Shown: positions 18,030 to 25,135 of the stretch, one piece after another
Position numbering within the stretch: position 1 is the first letter of the stretch
How the letters are laid out: the number at the start of each line of letters is the position of its first letter
DNA from: Leptospiraceae bacterium
Lineage (GTDB): Bacteria > Spirochaetota > Leptospiria > Leptospirales > Leptonemataceae
DNA: 45,016 bases
Direction: 5' to 3'
NCBI GenBank assembly: GCA_026005135.1
Contig: BPKM01000012.1
Span: 1-45,016 of the forward strand
Translations under genes and position numbers: made by a program
Notes under the pieces: generated by a model
The model's input: only the letters and a program-made list of their open reading frames with translations
The model's database searches: none
What the model was told of the DNA's origin: nothing

Positions 18030-20023
18030 CGTATTAATTTTACCAATAAATTTAGTTTTTCTGCTAACTCAACAACTTCTGGTATACTATCTGGGTCTAT
18101 AATTATAGTAGTTGGACTTAATTGTTCTATGATTATTTCTTTATCATTAATCTGTCCTAATAATAATTCCATATGATTAGGCTCTCTTGTTTTTACAACA
18201 ACACATTCATCTGTAATTGTAACAAGAGGAATATTATTTTTCCAATCATTAATAGAAAATATTAAATTCTGTGGTAATTCTGTAGGAGAAGTTTTTTCCA
18301 AAAATTTAACAAATTTATCTGGATCTTCATTCATCAATAATGCAGTTAAAAAAGAATCCCTCGTGAACTGGAATGTATAAATATTTTCAAAAGACTTTAA
18401 TTCGCAAAATACTTTTAGATAATATAAACCATTTAATGATAGTCTTTCTGGAAAAGCAATAATAGATAAATCTGGGTTAATAGCAATAGCTCCTTTTTCA
18501 TCATCTTTTTTTAAGGGTGCTTTTTTAACAAGATGTAAACCAAGCTCAGAAAAAGAAATCCATCTATCTGGATATTCAACTTTTATATAGCCAAATAATT
18601 GCATATAAAATAAAGCAGAGATTAATTCCTTTGTATAATTAGCTAAGTTATCTGCAAATTCCTTAATTTTAAAATTTTTATCCAGTATTACATTTTCTCG
18701 AATCAATAATGCCATTATTACATAGTAAATATTTCTTTCTTGTTTTAATAATGTTTTAACCACACTCTGAAAAATTTTCTTTTTATAAAAAGGAACATAA
18801 ATAGGTTCAAATACTTCTTCATAGCGAATAATTCTATCTTCTGCTTCTTCTATTGCTTTTAATGTTCTTTTTAAGATATCTAATGGTTCTTTTTTTAAGA
18901 TTTCTTCCCAATCATTTCTTAAAACAATATCATCTTTTTTAATACGTACTATATCTAAAATCCTCATTACTGTTAATAATAATTCAATCTGATAAATCTG
19001 ACTTTTTTCTTTAAAAAGTTCAATATTAACTGGCAATAAAAAATTTTCTGTATCTCTTAAATCTGTTTGTTTTAATTTTCCAGATTTAGATAATGTAATT
19101 CCCCTTTTTAAAATATATACAATAAGTTTTTTTATATTAATAAAAAAATCTAAATCATTTTTACTAACTCGTTCTAAACTTTTCTTTACTCCTTTGGGTG
19201 TTTTTGGTATAATTGGATTACTAACAAGATATTGAAAAACTTCTTCTGGTATTACAAGAATACGAATAAACTTTTCATCAATAAAAAAATCATCTCTAAG
19301 TAATAATAACTTATGTAATTTTAAAATAACATCTTCCCATTTATCTTTATTTTTTTCTATTAATTCTCGAGCTGGATTAATTTCTATAATACCACCTTGA
19401 TTAAAAGCATATAAAAGTAACTCTTCTTCTACATCAGATAATTTTGATAAAAGAATCTTTATATTTTCTTCAATTTTTTCTTTTGTCCATTTATCATTTT
19501 TTTGCCATATGGGATCTATATCATTAATTTTATTTTCTTTTTGTAATTCATTTATAATAGATACAATGGATTGAGAAAATACATCAATGGGTTTTTCAAA
19601 AGTAATTTTTATTGTTTTTGCACTTTGTGGATAAGCATAGTATCGGTCCAATGTATTCGTTAATCTTTCTCTATTTTTTCTCTGATATACTAAAAAATAT
19701 CTTTTTAAAACACCCAATTCCATTTCAGCAGAATTAGGTGGAAGAGAAAATTTTTTAGCAATTTCTCCTAAGGTTAATACTAATTCTGGTTGAGAGATAA
19801 TTTCAAGATAAATCTGAATTTGTATAGCACTTAATTTTTCTAAAATACCTTTAACATAGAACTCATCTTCCATTGCAGCCATTAACAATTTTATCTGACT
19901 TTTTTTATCTTTGGGTAATTTTTTTATATTCCAGATATTCAATAAACGCTTGAGTGTATTTCCATCTATTTTTATTAGTTCAGTAAGTAATGGATTTTCT
20001 TCTGGCATAGTTTTTTTTGTCAT
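18026..20023 (-). CDS. XPB/Ssl2 N-terminal-domain-like protein (Helicase_C_3)
   Basis: The 665-residue protein has no Walker motifs. The segment at about 505-610 follows the pattern of the helicase XPB/Ssl2 N-terminal domain (Helicase_C_3). GAIAINPDLSIIAFPERLS is a 'binding-surface' strand pair, FQFTRDSFLTALLMNEDP follows the 'T-x-x-S-x-x-A' helix, and LPQNLIFSINDWKNNIPLV is the conserved helix plus strand. The N-terminal 300 residues are helical and contain winged-helix-like segments (LSAIQIQIYLEIIS, TLGEIAKKFSLPP). It may bind nucleic acid or proteins; no helicase activity is expected. The first ATG is only 5 bases from the divergent lepB ATG. A second in-frame ATG at 20008 is a realistic alternative start. 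Confidence 0.7.
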   Translation of the reverse strand: MTKKTMPEENPLLTELIKIDGNTLKRLLNIWNIKKLPKDKKSQIKLLMAAMEDEFYVKGILEKLSAIQIQIYLEIISQPELVLTLGEIAKKFSLPPNSAEMELGVLKRYFLVYQRKNRERLTNTLDRYYAYPQSAKTIKITFEKPIDVFSQSIVSIINELQKENKINDIDPIWQKNDKWTKEKIEENIKILLSKLSDVEEELLLYAFNQGGIIEINPARELIEKNKDKWEDVILKLHKLLLLRDDFFIDEKFIRILVIPEEVFQYLVSNPIIPKTPKGVKKSLERVSKNDLDFFINIKKLIVYILKRGITLSKSGKLKQTDLRDTENFLLPVNIELFKEKSQIYQIELLLTVMRILDIVRIKKDDIVLRNDWEEILKKEPLDILKRTLKAIEEAEDRIIRYEEVFEPIYVPFYKKKIFQSVVKTLLKQERNIYYVIMALLIRENVILDKNFKIKEFADNLANYTKELISALFYMQLFGYIKVEYPDRWISFSELGLHLVKKAPLKKDDEKGAIAINPDLSIIAFPERLSLNGLYYLKVFCELKSFENIYTFQFTRDSFLTALLMNEDPDKFVKFLEKTSPTELPQNLIFSINDWKNNIPLVTITDECVVVKTREPNHMELLLGQINDKEIIIEQLSPTTIIIDPDSIPEVVELAEKLNLLVKLIR

Positions 20024-20025
20024 AA

Positions 20026-20054
20026 CTTATGGATTCGTTAAATAATAGTGTCAA
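20026..20054 (-). promoter_or_regulatory. Candidate promoter for the XPB-like operon inside lepB
   Basis: A perfect minus-strand TTGACA (20049-20054) is followed after 17 bases by CATAAG (20026-20031, four of six). Both lie within the first codons of the divergent signal peptidase gene. The -10 ends two bases before ATG 20023, so transcription would begin at or past that ATG. This would favour the in-frame ATG at 20008, or the match is fortuitous. Confidence 0.4.
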
Positions 20055-20859
20055 ATCTTTTAAAACTTTACGAGTTGTAAAATCATTTTTTTATTTGATT
20101 ATTATATTATTTCTAACAAATTATATTATAAATCATTATATTATCTGGTATGTATCTTACCAGTGGTTATCTGCAATCAGTATTGTTTTATTCTTGGTAA
20201 TTTATGCTCTTTTAAAAAAAATTCTACAGTTTGGAAAAATTTATCATATCTCTTTTATTTCTTTAATGCTTTTTATATTAATAATAAAGACGTTTATTTT
20301 CGATATAAAAAAAATTTCTGGAATAAGTATGAAACCTTCTTTAAAAGATGGACAATGGGTTCTTATTGATAAATTACATTATGGTATTAATATTCCTTAT
20401 TTTCTTTTTCCTTTTGGTACTATTGGCTATAAAAAAATATGTTTAAAAGAAATCTGTTATTTACAAAAACTAAAACGATTTGATATTGTTATTTTTGATT
20501 TCCCCGATCCAGTAATAAAAGAAAGAATCTGGATAAAACGTATTATTGGATTAGAAAACGAAGAATATGAATTTAAAGATAATGCTTTATATATAAATAG
20601 AAAAAAATTAGATTTCTATTCCCATATAGATTTTTTAACTGAATACCATTCCACACCAATTTTTATTTTACCAGAAGAATTAAAAATTTATCCCAGTATT
20701 TATCAATTCTTTTTTTTAAATGGTACAGGGGAAAAAGGTATAATACCAGATGGAAGTTATTTATTAATTGGTGACAATACCAAATTCTCACGTGATAGTA
20801 GAATTTATGGATTCATTCCAAAAGATAGAATTATAGGAAAGGTTATTTATGCATTTTAA
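20029..20859 (+). CDS. lepB: Signal peptidase I
   Basis: This membrane serine protease (S26) cleaves Sec signal peptides at the outer face of the inner membrane. The 276 residues have three hydrophobic segments in about 14-95. The catalytic serine is in ISGISMKPSLKDG (about residue 100). The catalytic lysine is in WIKRIIGLENEEYE (box D), and box E is LLIGDNTKFSRDSRIYGFI. The order and spacing are those of active enzymes. Its ATG is separated by 5 bases from the divergent start of the XPB-like gene, so its promoter must lie inside that gene. The 3' end overlaps the following PBP gene by 11 bases, coupling the two. Confidence 0.93.
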   Translation: MDSLNNSVKSFKTLRVVKSFFYLIIILFLTNYIINHYIIWYVSYQWLSAISIVLFLVIYALLKKILQFGKIYHISFISLMLFILIIKTFIFDIKKISGISMKPSLKDGQWVLIDKLHYGINIPYFLFPFGTIGYKKICLKEICYLQKLKRFDIVIFDFPDPVIKERIWIKRIIGLENEEYEFKDNALYINRKKLDFYSHIDFLTEYHSTPIFILPEELKIYPSIYQFFFLNGTGEKGIIPDGSYLLIGDNTKFSRDSRIYGFIPKDRIIGKVIYAF

Positions 20860-22735
20860 TTTACAAAAAGCAAATCAACGACTTTTTATAATACTTGTAG
20901 GGGTATCCTTAATTTTTTTTCTTATCGCTTTAAGAATTATTTTTCTATCTGATATTGTTTCAGAGAATAAATCAAGAATAGGTCTTAAACAAATTTTAAG
21001 AGGAAATATATCTGATAGAAGAAGTGTTAATCTTGCCATAACAGAAGAAGCAAGTACAATAGGAATCAATCCAAAGGAAATCATAGATCCTCAATTAACT
21101 GCTCGATTTCTTGCAGGTTATTTAGATATGGATTATAATACTATTTTACAAAAAATTTATTTATATCAAAATCGGAATTACTTCTTATTAAAAAGAAAAA
21201 TCGATAATTATATAGCAGAATTAATTTTAGATTTAAATCTTCCTGGTGTATATAGAGATTTTGAATATAAAAGGATTTATCCTGCCAATACGTTAGCTTC
21301 GAATCTAATAGGCTTTGTTAGAAAAGATACATTAAAAGGTATGGCTGGTATTGAATTAATTTATGATCAAATCTTAACAACACCATCTACATTATTTTCA
21401 GGATATTCTATAGAGTTATCAATAGATTCCTTAATACAATATGAATTAGAAAAAGTACTTCAAGAAGGTTTCGAAAAATCAAAGGCAAAAAAAGCAATAG
21501 GAATTATGATGAAACTTGATACCGGCGAAATATTAGCTATGGCAAATTTACCTAATTTTGATCCTAACTATTATTATAGAGAAAATGCTGAATATAAAAG
21601 CAATTGGGCAATCACTTATCAATTTGAACCAGGTTCTCTAATGAAACCTTTTTTTGCTGCAATATTAATCAATGAATATCCAGATATTACTAATAAAGAA
21701 GTTTATTGTAATGGAGAATTTAATTTTCGAACAGGAAATGTTAGATGTTTAAGAAAAGGAAAAATTCATGCCCATGGTAAAGTGGATTTGGAAAAAATTA
21801 TTGAAGTTTCCTGTAATGTTGGTATTATTCAACTAACCAATATATTAGATAAAAATACAATATATAAATATTTATTAGAATTAGGTTTTAATAAACCAAC
21901 GCATATTGTACCAGAAAACTGGGAAGCAAATGGCTATATTCCAAAAATAGACAACTGGGTTGAATCGACACCTTATTATTTACCAATAGGTCAAGGGATG
22001 CTGGCTACACCCATTCAAATTTTAACTGCATTTAGTGCTCTTGTTAATGATGGAATTTTAATAAAGCCAGTACTTGTTAGAAAAATAGAAAGCGAAGATA
22101 AAAAACTTTTCGAAACATTTACAACAGAAGTAAAAAATACATCTTTAAGAAAACAAACTTTAAAAATTTTAAAAGAATATTTATATAATGTTGTAGAAAA
22201 AGGAACAGGTAAATTAGCAAATGTTTCTTTTACAAAAATCTTAGGGAAAACAGGAACAGCACAAAAATCTGGACCATATGGTTATTTAGATGAATTTACA
22301 GTTTCTTTTATTGGAGCTTTTCCTTTTTCTAATCCTGAATACATTGTACTAATAATTTATGATGGAGTTAATGATACCTATTCTGGTGGTAATCTTGCAG
22401 CACCAACCTTTGCTAAATTTTTACAAAATATAAAAAAGATCTTATTCAGTCAACTATACACTGAAGAAATAGATATAACAAAAAAAATACAGATAGAAAA
22501 AAATAATAAATTACTTAAATATAAAGAAGAATTACCAGACTTTAAAGATGCATCTCTTAAAGAAATCTTTGAATGGAAAAAATATGTATTAGAACCCTAT
22601 AATAAAAAAAATCATACCAATATTGAAATAGAAATTTTTGGTAATGGATATGTTATAAAACAATATCCTCAGGCAGGGAAAAAATTAAACTCTATTAATA
22701 AGATTCAATTATATCTAAATGAAGAGAATTTTTAA
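20849..22735 (+). CDS. FtsI/PBP2-type peptidoglycan transpeptidase with PASTA domain
   Basis: This class B penicillin-binding protein cross-links peptidoglycan, probably at the septum. The 628 residues comprise a cytoplasmic tail, one transmembrane helix (about 13-31), a pedestal domain (about 50-200), the transpeptidase domain (about 210-530) and a C-terminal PASTA-like repeat (about 555-627). Catalytic motifs are EPGSLMKPF (SxxK, with Leu-Met in place of the common Thr-Phe), EVSCNVGI (SxN) and LGKTGTAQKS (KTG). All are intact. A PASTA repeat is usual in sporulation and Gram-positive PBPs and occurs in some spirochaete FtsI proteins. It overlaps lepB and precedes a terminator-like hairpin shared with the convergent FKBP gene. 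Confidence 0.93.
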   Translation: MHFNLQKANQRLFIILVGVSLIFFLIALRIIFLSDIVSENKSRIGLKQILRGNISDRRSVNLAITEEASTIGINPKEIIDPQLTARFLAGYLDMDYNTILQKIYLYQNRNYFLLKRKIDNYIAELILDLNLPGVYRDFEYKRIYPANTLASNLIGFVRKDTLKGMAGIELIYDQILTTPSTLFSGYSIELSIDSLIQYELEKVLQEGFEKSKAKKAIGIMMKLDTGEILAMANLPNFDPNYYYRENAEYKSNWAITYQFEPGSLMKPFFAAILINEYPDITNKEVYCNGEFNFRTGNVRCLRKGKIHAHGKVDLEKIIEVSCNVGIIQLTNILDKNTIYKYLLELGFNKPTHIVPENWEANGYIPKIDNWVESTPYYLPIGQGMLATPIQILTAFSALVNDGILIKPVLVRKIESEDKKLFETFTTEVKNTSLRKQTLKILKEYLYNVVEKGTGKLANVSFTKILGKTGTAQKSGPYGYLDEFTVSFIGAFPFSNPEYIVLIIYDGVNDTYSGGNLAAPTFAKFLQNIKKILFSQLYTEEIDITKKIQIEKNNKLLKYKEELPDFKDASLKEIFEWKKYVLEPYNKKNHTNIEIEIFGNGYVIKQYPQAGKKLNSINKIQLYLNEENF

Positions 22736-22752
22736 TTTTTATTAGGAAAAAA

Positions 22753-22774
22753 AAGATAGGCAATAACCTATCTT
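22753..22774 (-). terminator. Terminator between PBP and FKBP genes
   Basis: An 8-bp perfect stem (AAGATAGG / CCTATCTT) with a 6-base loop lies just beyond the FKBP stop. It is followed on the minus strand by a run of T residues (the A-run at 22747-22754, whose last two bases belong to the stem). On the plus strand it is followed by CTTTTA only, so it may terminate weakly in the other direction for the PBP gene as well. Confidence 0.75.
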
Positions 22775-22777
22775 CTT

Positions 22778-23239
22778 TTAATGAGCATGACCATGAGCTA
22801 ATTCATCTGCAGTCGCTTCTCTTACATCTATAATATTTATATCAAAATTTAAGTTTTGACCTGCTAAAGGATGGTTTCCATCTACAACCACAGTATTTTC
22901 TTTAATCTCCTGAATGGTTAATATATAGGTTCCCTGTTCTGTTTGCGCCTGAAATTGCATTCCTACTTCTAATCCATTAGAATCGTCAAATAAATTTCTT
23001 GGAACTTCTTGAATTAATCCTTCATCCTTATAGCCATAACCATCTTCTGGTGGAATAGTAACTGAAAATGATTCTCCTGCTTCTTTGCCTTCTAATGCTT
23101 TTTCTAAGCCAGGAATTAAGTTACCATTTCCATGAAGATATTTTAATGGTCCTCTACCCTGAGATGTATCAATGATATTACCATTGTCATCTTTCAGGGT
23201 ATAATCAATTGTTACTACTGTATTTTTTTGTACTTTCAT
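22778..23239 (-). CDS. FKBP-type peptidyl-prolyl isomerase (SlyD-like)
   Basis: This prolyl isomerase of 153 residues has the SlyD/FkpA-like layout. An FKBP half (VVTIDYTLKDDNGNIIDTS, GNLIPGLEKALEGKEAG) is interrupted by an insert-in-flap chaperone domain, and GNHPLAGQNLNFDINIIDV then closes the FKBP domain. The tail is short (ELAHGHAH) compared with the metal-binding tail of E. coli SlyD, so little metal storage is expected. The start at ATG 23239 is chosen because AAAAAGG precedes it and because the promoter lies between it and the longer in-frame start at 23317. It has its own promoter and terminator. Confidence 0.93.
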   Translation of the reverse strand: MKVQKNTVVTIDYTLKDDNGNIIDTSQGRGPLKYLHGNGNLIPGLEKALEGKEAGESFSVTIPPEDGYGYKDEGLIQEVPRNLFDDSNGLEVGMQFQAQTEQGTYILTIQEIKENTVVVDGNHPLAGQNLNFDINIIDVREATADELAHGHAH

Positions 23240-23265
23240 AAATTTACCTTTTTTAATAATTTGGA

Positions 23266-23295
23266 AATATAATTTAAATAAAAACAATATGTCAA
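23266..23295 (-). promoter_or_regulatory. Promoter of the FKBP gene
   Basis: On the minus strand, TTGACA (23290-23295) and TATATT (23266-23271) are separated by 18 bases; a 17-base alternative uses TTATAT. The start codon follows about 26 bases later with its own ribosome binding site. The promoter excludes the upstream in-frame start at 23317. Confidence 0.65.
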
Positions 23296-23377
23296 AATAG
23301 TCAATAATTATTTCCATAGATATACTCTTAATGCAAAAAATTTAAATATATATTTTAAATAATTTATTAAATCTAAC

Positions 23378-23404
23378 TTGACCATTTATTACTTTAGATA
23401 TATT
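23378..23404 (+). promoter_or_regulatory. Candidate promoter of the barrel-like gene at 23415
   Basis: TTGACC (23378-23383) is followed by TATATT (23399-23404) at 15 bases, or by TATTTA at 17. The ATG follows within 8-10 bases and lacks a Shine-Dalgarno sequence, so the transcript would have almost no leader. Confidence 0.45.
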
Positions 23405-23414
23405 TACATTTATA

Positions 23415-24236
23415 ATGAAAAAGATAAAATTAAATAAATACTTGTTATTTTTAATAATTTTTATATCCTTTTATTCGAACTTATTTTCGCAAGAACAAGA
23501 TATTATTACATTAGAAGAACAAACAGAAGAAAAATCATTAGAAACCATAGAAATCCATCTTCTTGGAGGTTCTAACTTTTTTCCAAAGGGAAGTTTAATA
23601 CAACTACAAAAAAATTATGTACAAAATATTCGTATATTAAGTTTAGAAAATAAGGTTCAATATAGAGATATTCAACAGAATAGTTTATTATTACCCCAAC
23701 CTTTTTATTTTGAGCCAGAATATTATGGCACATCTTCTTTTATTTTTGATATATGGAAATATTCTCAAAAGAAAAAAAATATCTTCTATGGTGTTTCCTT
23801 TCATTATAGTTCTCTTCGTAAAGAAGAACAAAATACCAGTTATTCTTTTATAAACCAAAAATGGGAAATAACACCCTATACAACGAATGAACTATTTTTA
23901 TCTTTATTTTCTCCGACTTTCAGTACTGGCTTTACTTTTTCAATAGCAAACCCTATTTCCTTTTATACTTCTTTAAGAATTGGACCGGCTTTCTTTCATG
24001 GCAATATGCATAAGAGTTCTAATCCATTAAAGGAAAATCTAAATATCAATACTAAGATTAAAAATGGTACTGGCTGGAATTCCATGATGAGTATAGGAAT
24101 TGTTTTTAATATAACAGAAAACTTTTCTATTATTGCAGAAAATTCTTATTCATATTATCAATTACATTCTAATAAACTTCCCAATTCTAATTTAGAATTA
24201 TTCCATTTTTTAATGGGAATTAGTTTTGAATTTTAA
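23415..24236 (+). CDS. Putative exported/outer-membrane beta-barrel protein
   Basis: The 273-residue protein has a classical signal peptide: basic MKKIKLNK, a hydrophobic core to about residue 20 and a likely cleavage after NLFS before QEQD. The mature protein is rich in aromatic residues in alternating strands (ISFYTSLRIGPAFFHGN, WNSMMSIGIVFNITENFSI, ENSYSYYQL). It ends in LFHFLMGISFEF, that is, with a terminal Phe, the usual C-terminal signature for outer-membrane barrel insertion. About eight to ten strands seem possible. No family is recognised. It stands alone between the FKBP promoter and convergent plsC. Confidence 0.7.
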   Translation: MKKIKLNKYLLFLIIFISFYSNLFSQEQDIITLEEQTEEKSLETIEIHLLGGSNFFPKGSLIQLQKNYVQNIRILSLENKVQYRDIQQNSLLLPQPFYFEPEYYGTSSFIFDIWKYSQKKKNIFYGVSFHYSSLRKEEQNTSYSFINQKWEITPYTTNELFLSLFSPTFSTGFTFSIANPISFYTSLRIGPAFFHGNMHKSSNPLKENLNINTKIKNGTGWNSMMSIGIVFNITENFSIIAENSYSYYQLHSNKLPNSNLELFHFLMGISFEF

Positions 24237-24242
24237 TAATTT

Positions 24243-25055
24243 TTATTTCATTTTATTTAGTTCTTCCTCTTCTTTTTGTTTTAAAAATTCAATCTTTTCT
24301 TCCATTATTTCTCTTATATAATCAGATAATTCATCTACACTCATATTTTTATATTGTTCTGGAAAGATAGGATCACAAACTATTGCCCAAACTTTTCCTG
24401 GATAAACCCTCTGAAAAAATTTATCTCTTTCCACTGGTATGATATACTGAGAACCCCAGATCACAATGGGTTGTAAAACAACATTTGCTTTTTTTGATAA
24501 TATAAAAGAACCCTTTTTAAATGGTAATAATTTTCCATCTATTTTTCCTCTTGTACCTTCTGGAAAAATAATAACAGACTTACCTTGTTTTATTTGATCT
24601 GCTGCTTCGAATAATGATTGCATTGCTTTTTTTCGATCCTCTCTTTCTACAGGTATATATCCAGCTGCTTTCATTGCAGGACCAACAATTGGCAATTTAA
24701 ATAAAGATTGTTTTGCCATCCATCGAAAAGAAATATCTAAAAAACTATATAAAATAAAAATATCAAATAAACTTTGATGATTAGATAAAATAATTACAGG
24801 ACCATCTTTATAAACTTTTTCTTTATCATATACTTCTATTTCTATTCCTGTAAATTTAGCAATTGCTCTTCCCCATAAAATAGCAATACGGTGTGTTTCT
24901 TCTGCTTTTTTTCCTATAATATAAGGTGTAACACGAATACCATATATAATCGTTAATAAAATAACACCTATCCAATAATATAAAGATAAAAATAAATTCG
25001 ATTTTCGTTTTTTTTCTTTTAGAATTTTTTTTATATCTAATGATTGTTGAGTCAT
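24243..25055 (-). CDS. plsC: 1-acyl-sn-glycerol-3-phosphate acyltransferase
   Basis: PlsC acylates lysophosphatidic acid to phosphatidic acid at the inner membrane. The 270 residues have hydrophobic segments at about 22-42 and 95-110. Acyltransferase motif I is ILSNHQSLFDIF (HX4D), motif II lies around RWMAKQSLFKLPIVGPAM, motif III is VIIFPEGTRGKIDG and motif IV is NVVLQPIVIWG. A Lys/Glu-rich tail may form a coiled coil. The ATG at 25055 has no Shine-Dalgarno sequence and lies 7 bases after a TATAAT box, so leaderless translation is likely. Confidence 0.93.
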   Translation of the reverse strand: MTQQSLDIKKILKEKKRKSNLFLSLYYWIGVILLTIIYGIRVTPYIIGKKAEETHRIAILWGRAIAKFTGIEIEVYDKEKVYKDGPVIILSNHQSLFDIFILYSFLDISFRWMAKQSLFKLPIVGPAMKAAGYIPVEREDRKKAMQSLFEAADQIKQGKSVIIFPEGTRGKIDGKLLPFKKGSFILSKKANVVLQPIVIWGSQYIIPVERDKFFQRVYPGKVWAIVCDPIFPEQYKNMSVDELSDYIREIMEEKIEFLKQKEEEELNKMK

Positions 25056-25062
25056 AAGGTTT

Positions 25063-25089
25063 ATTATATAAAGAAATTCTATCTGTCAA
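25063..25089 (-). promoter_or_regulatory. Promoter of plsC, apparently leaderless
   Basis: On the minus strand, perfect TTGACA (25084-25089) and perfect TATAAT (25063-25068) are spaced by 15 bases; a 17-base spacing reaches TAATAA. Seven bases separate TATAAT from the plsC ATG, so transcription should begin at or next to the start codon. Confidence 0.65.
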
Positions 25090-25135
25090 TTTTTTTATTA
25101 AACTCTATTCAGTTAGTGAAATTATAAAAGATATA

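Noticed and set aside
23240..23317. Longer FKBP start adding 26 residues
   Set aside because: The extension spans the -10 box and lies upstream of the ribosome binding site at ATG 23239; the residues are not like the family.
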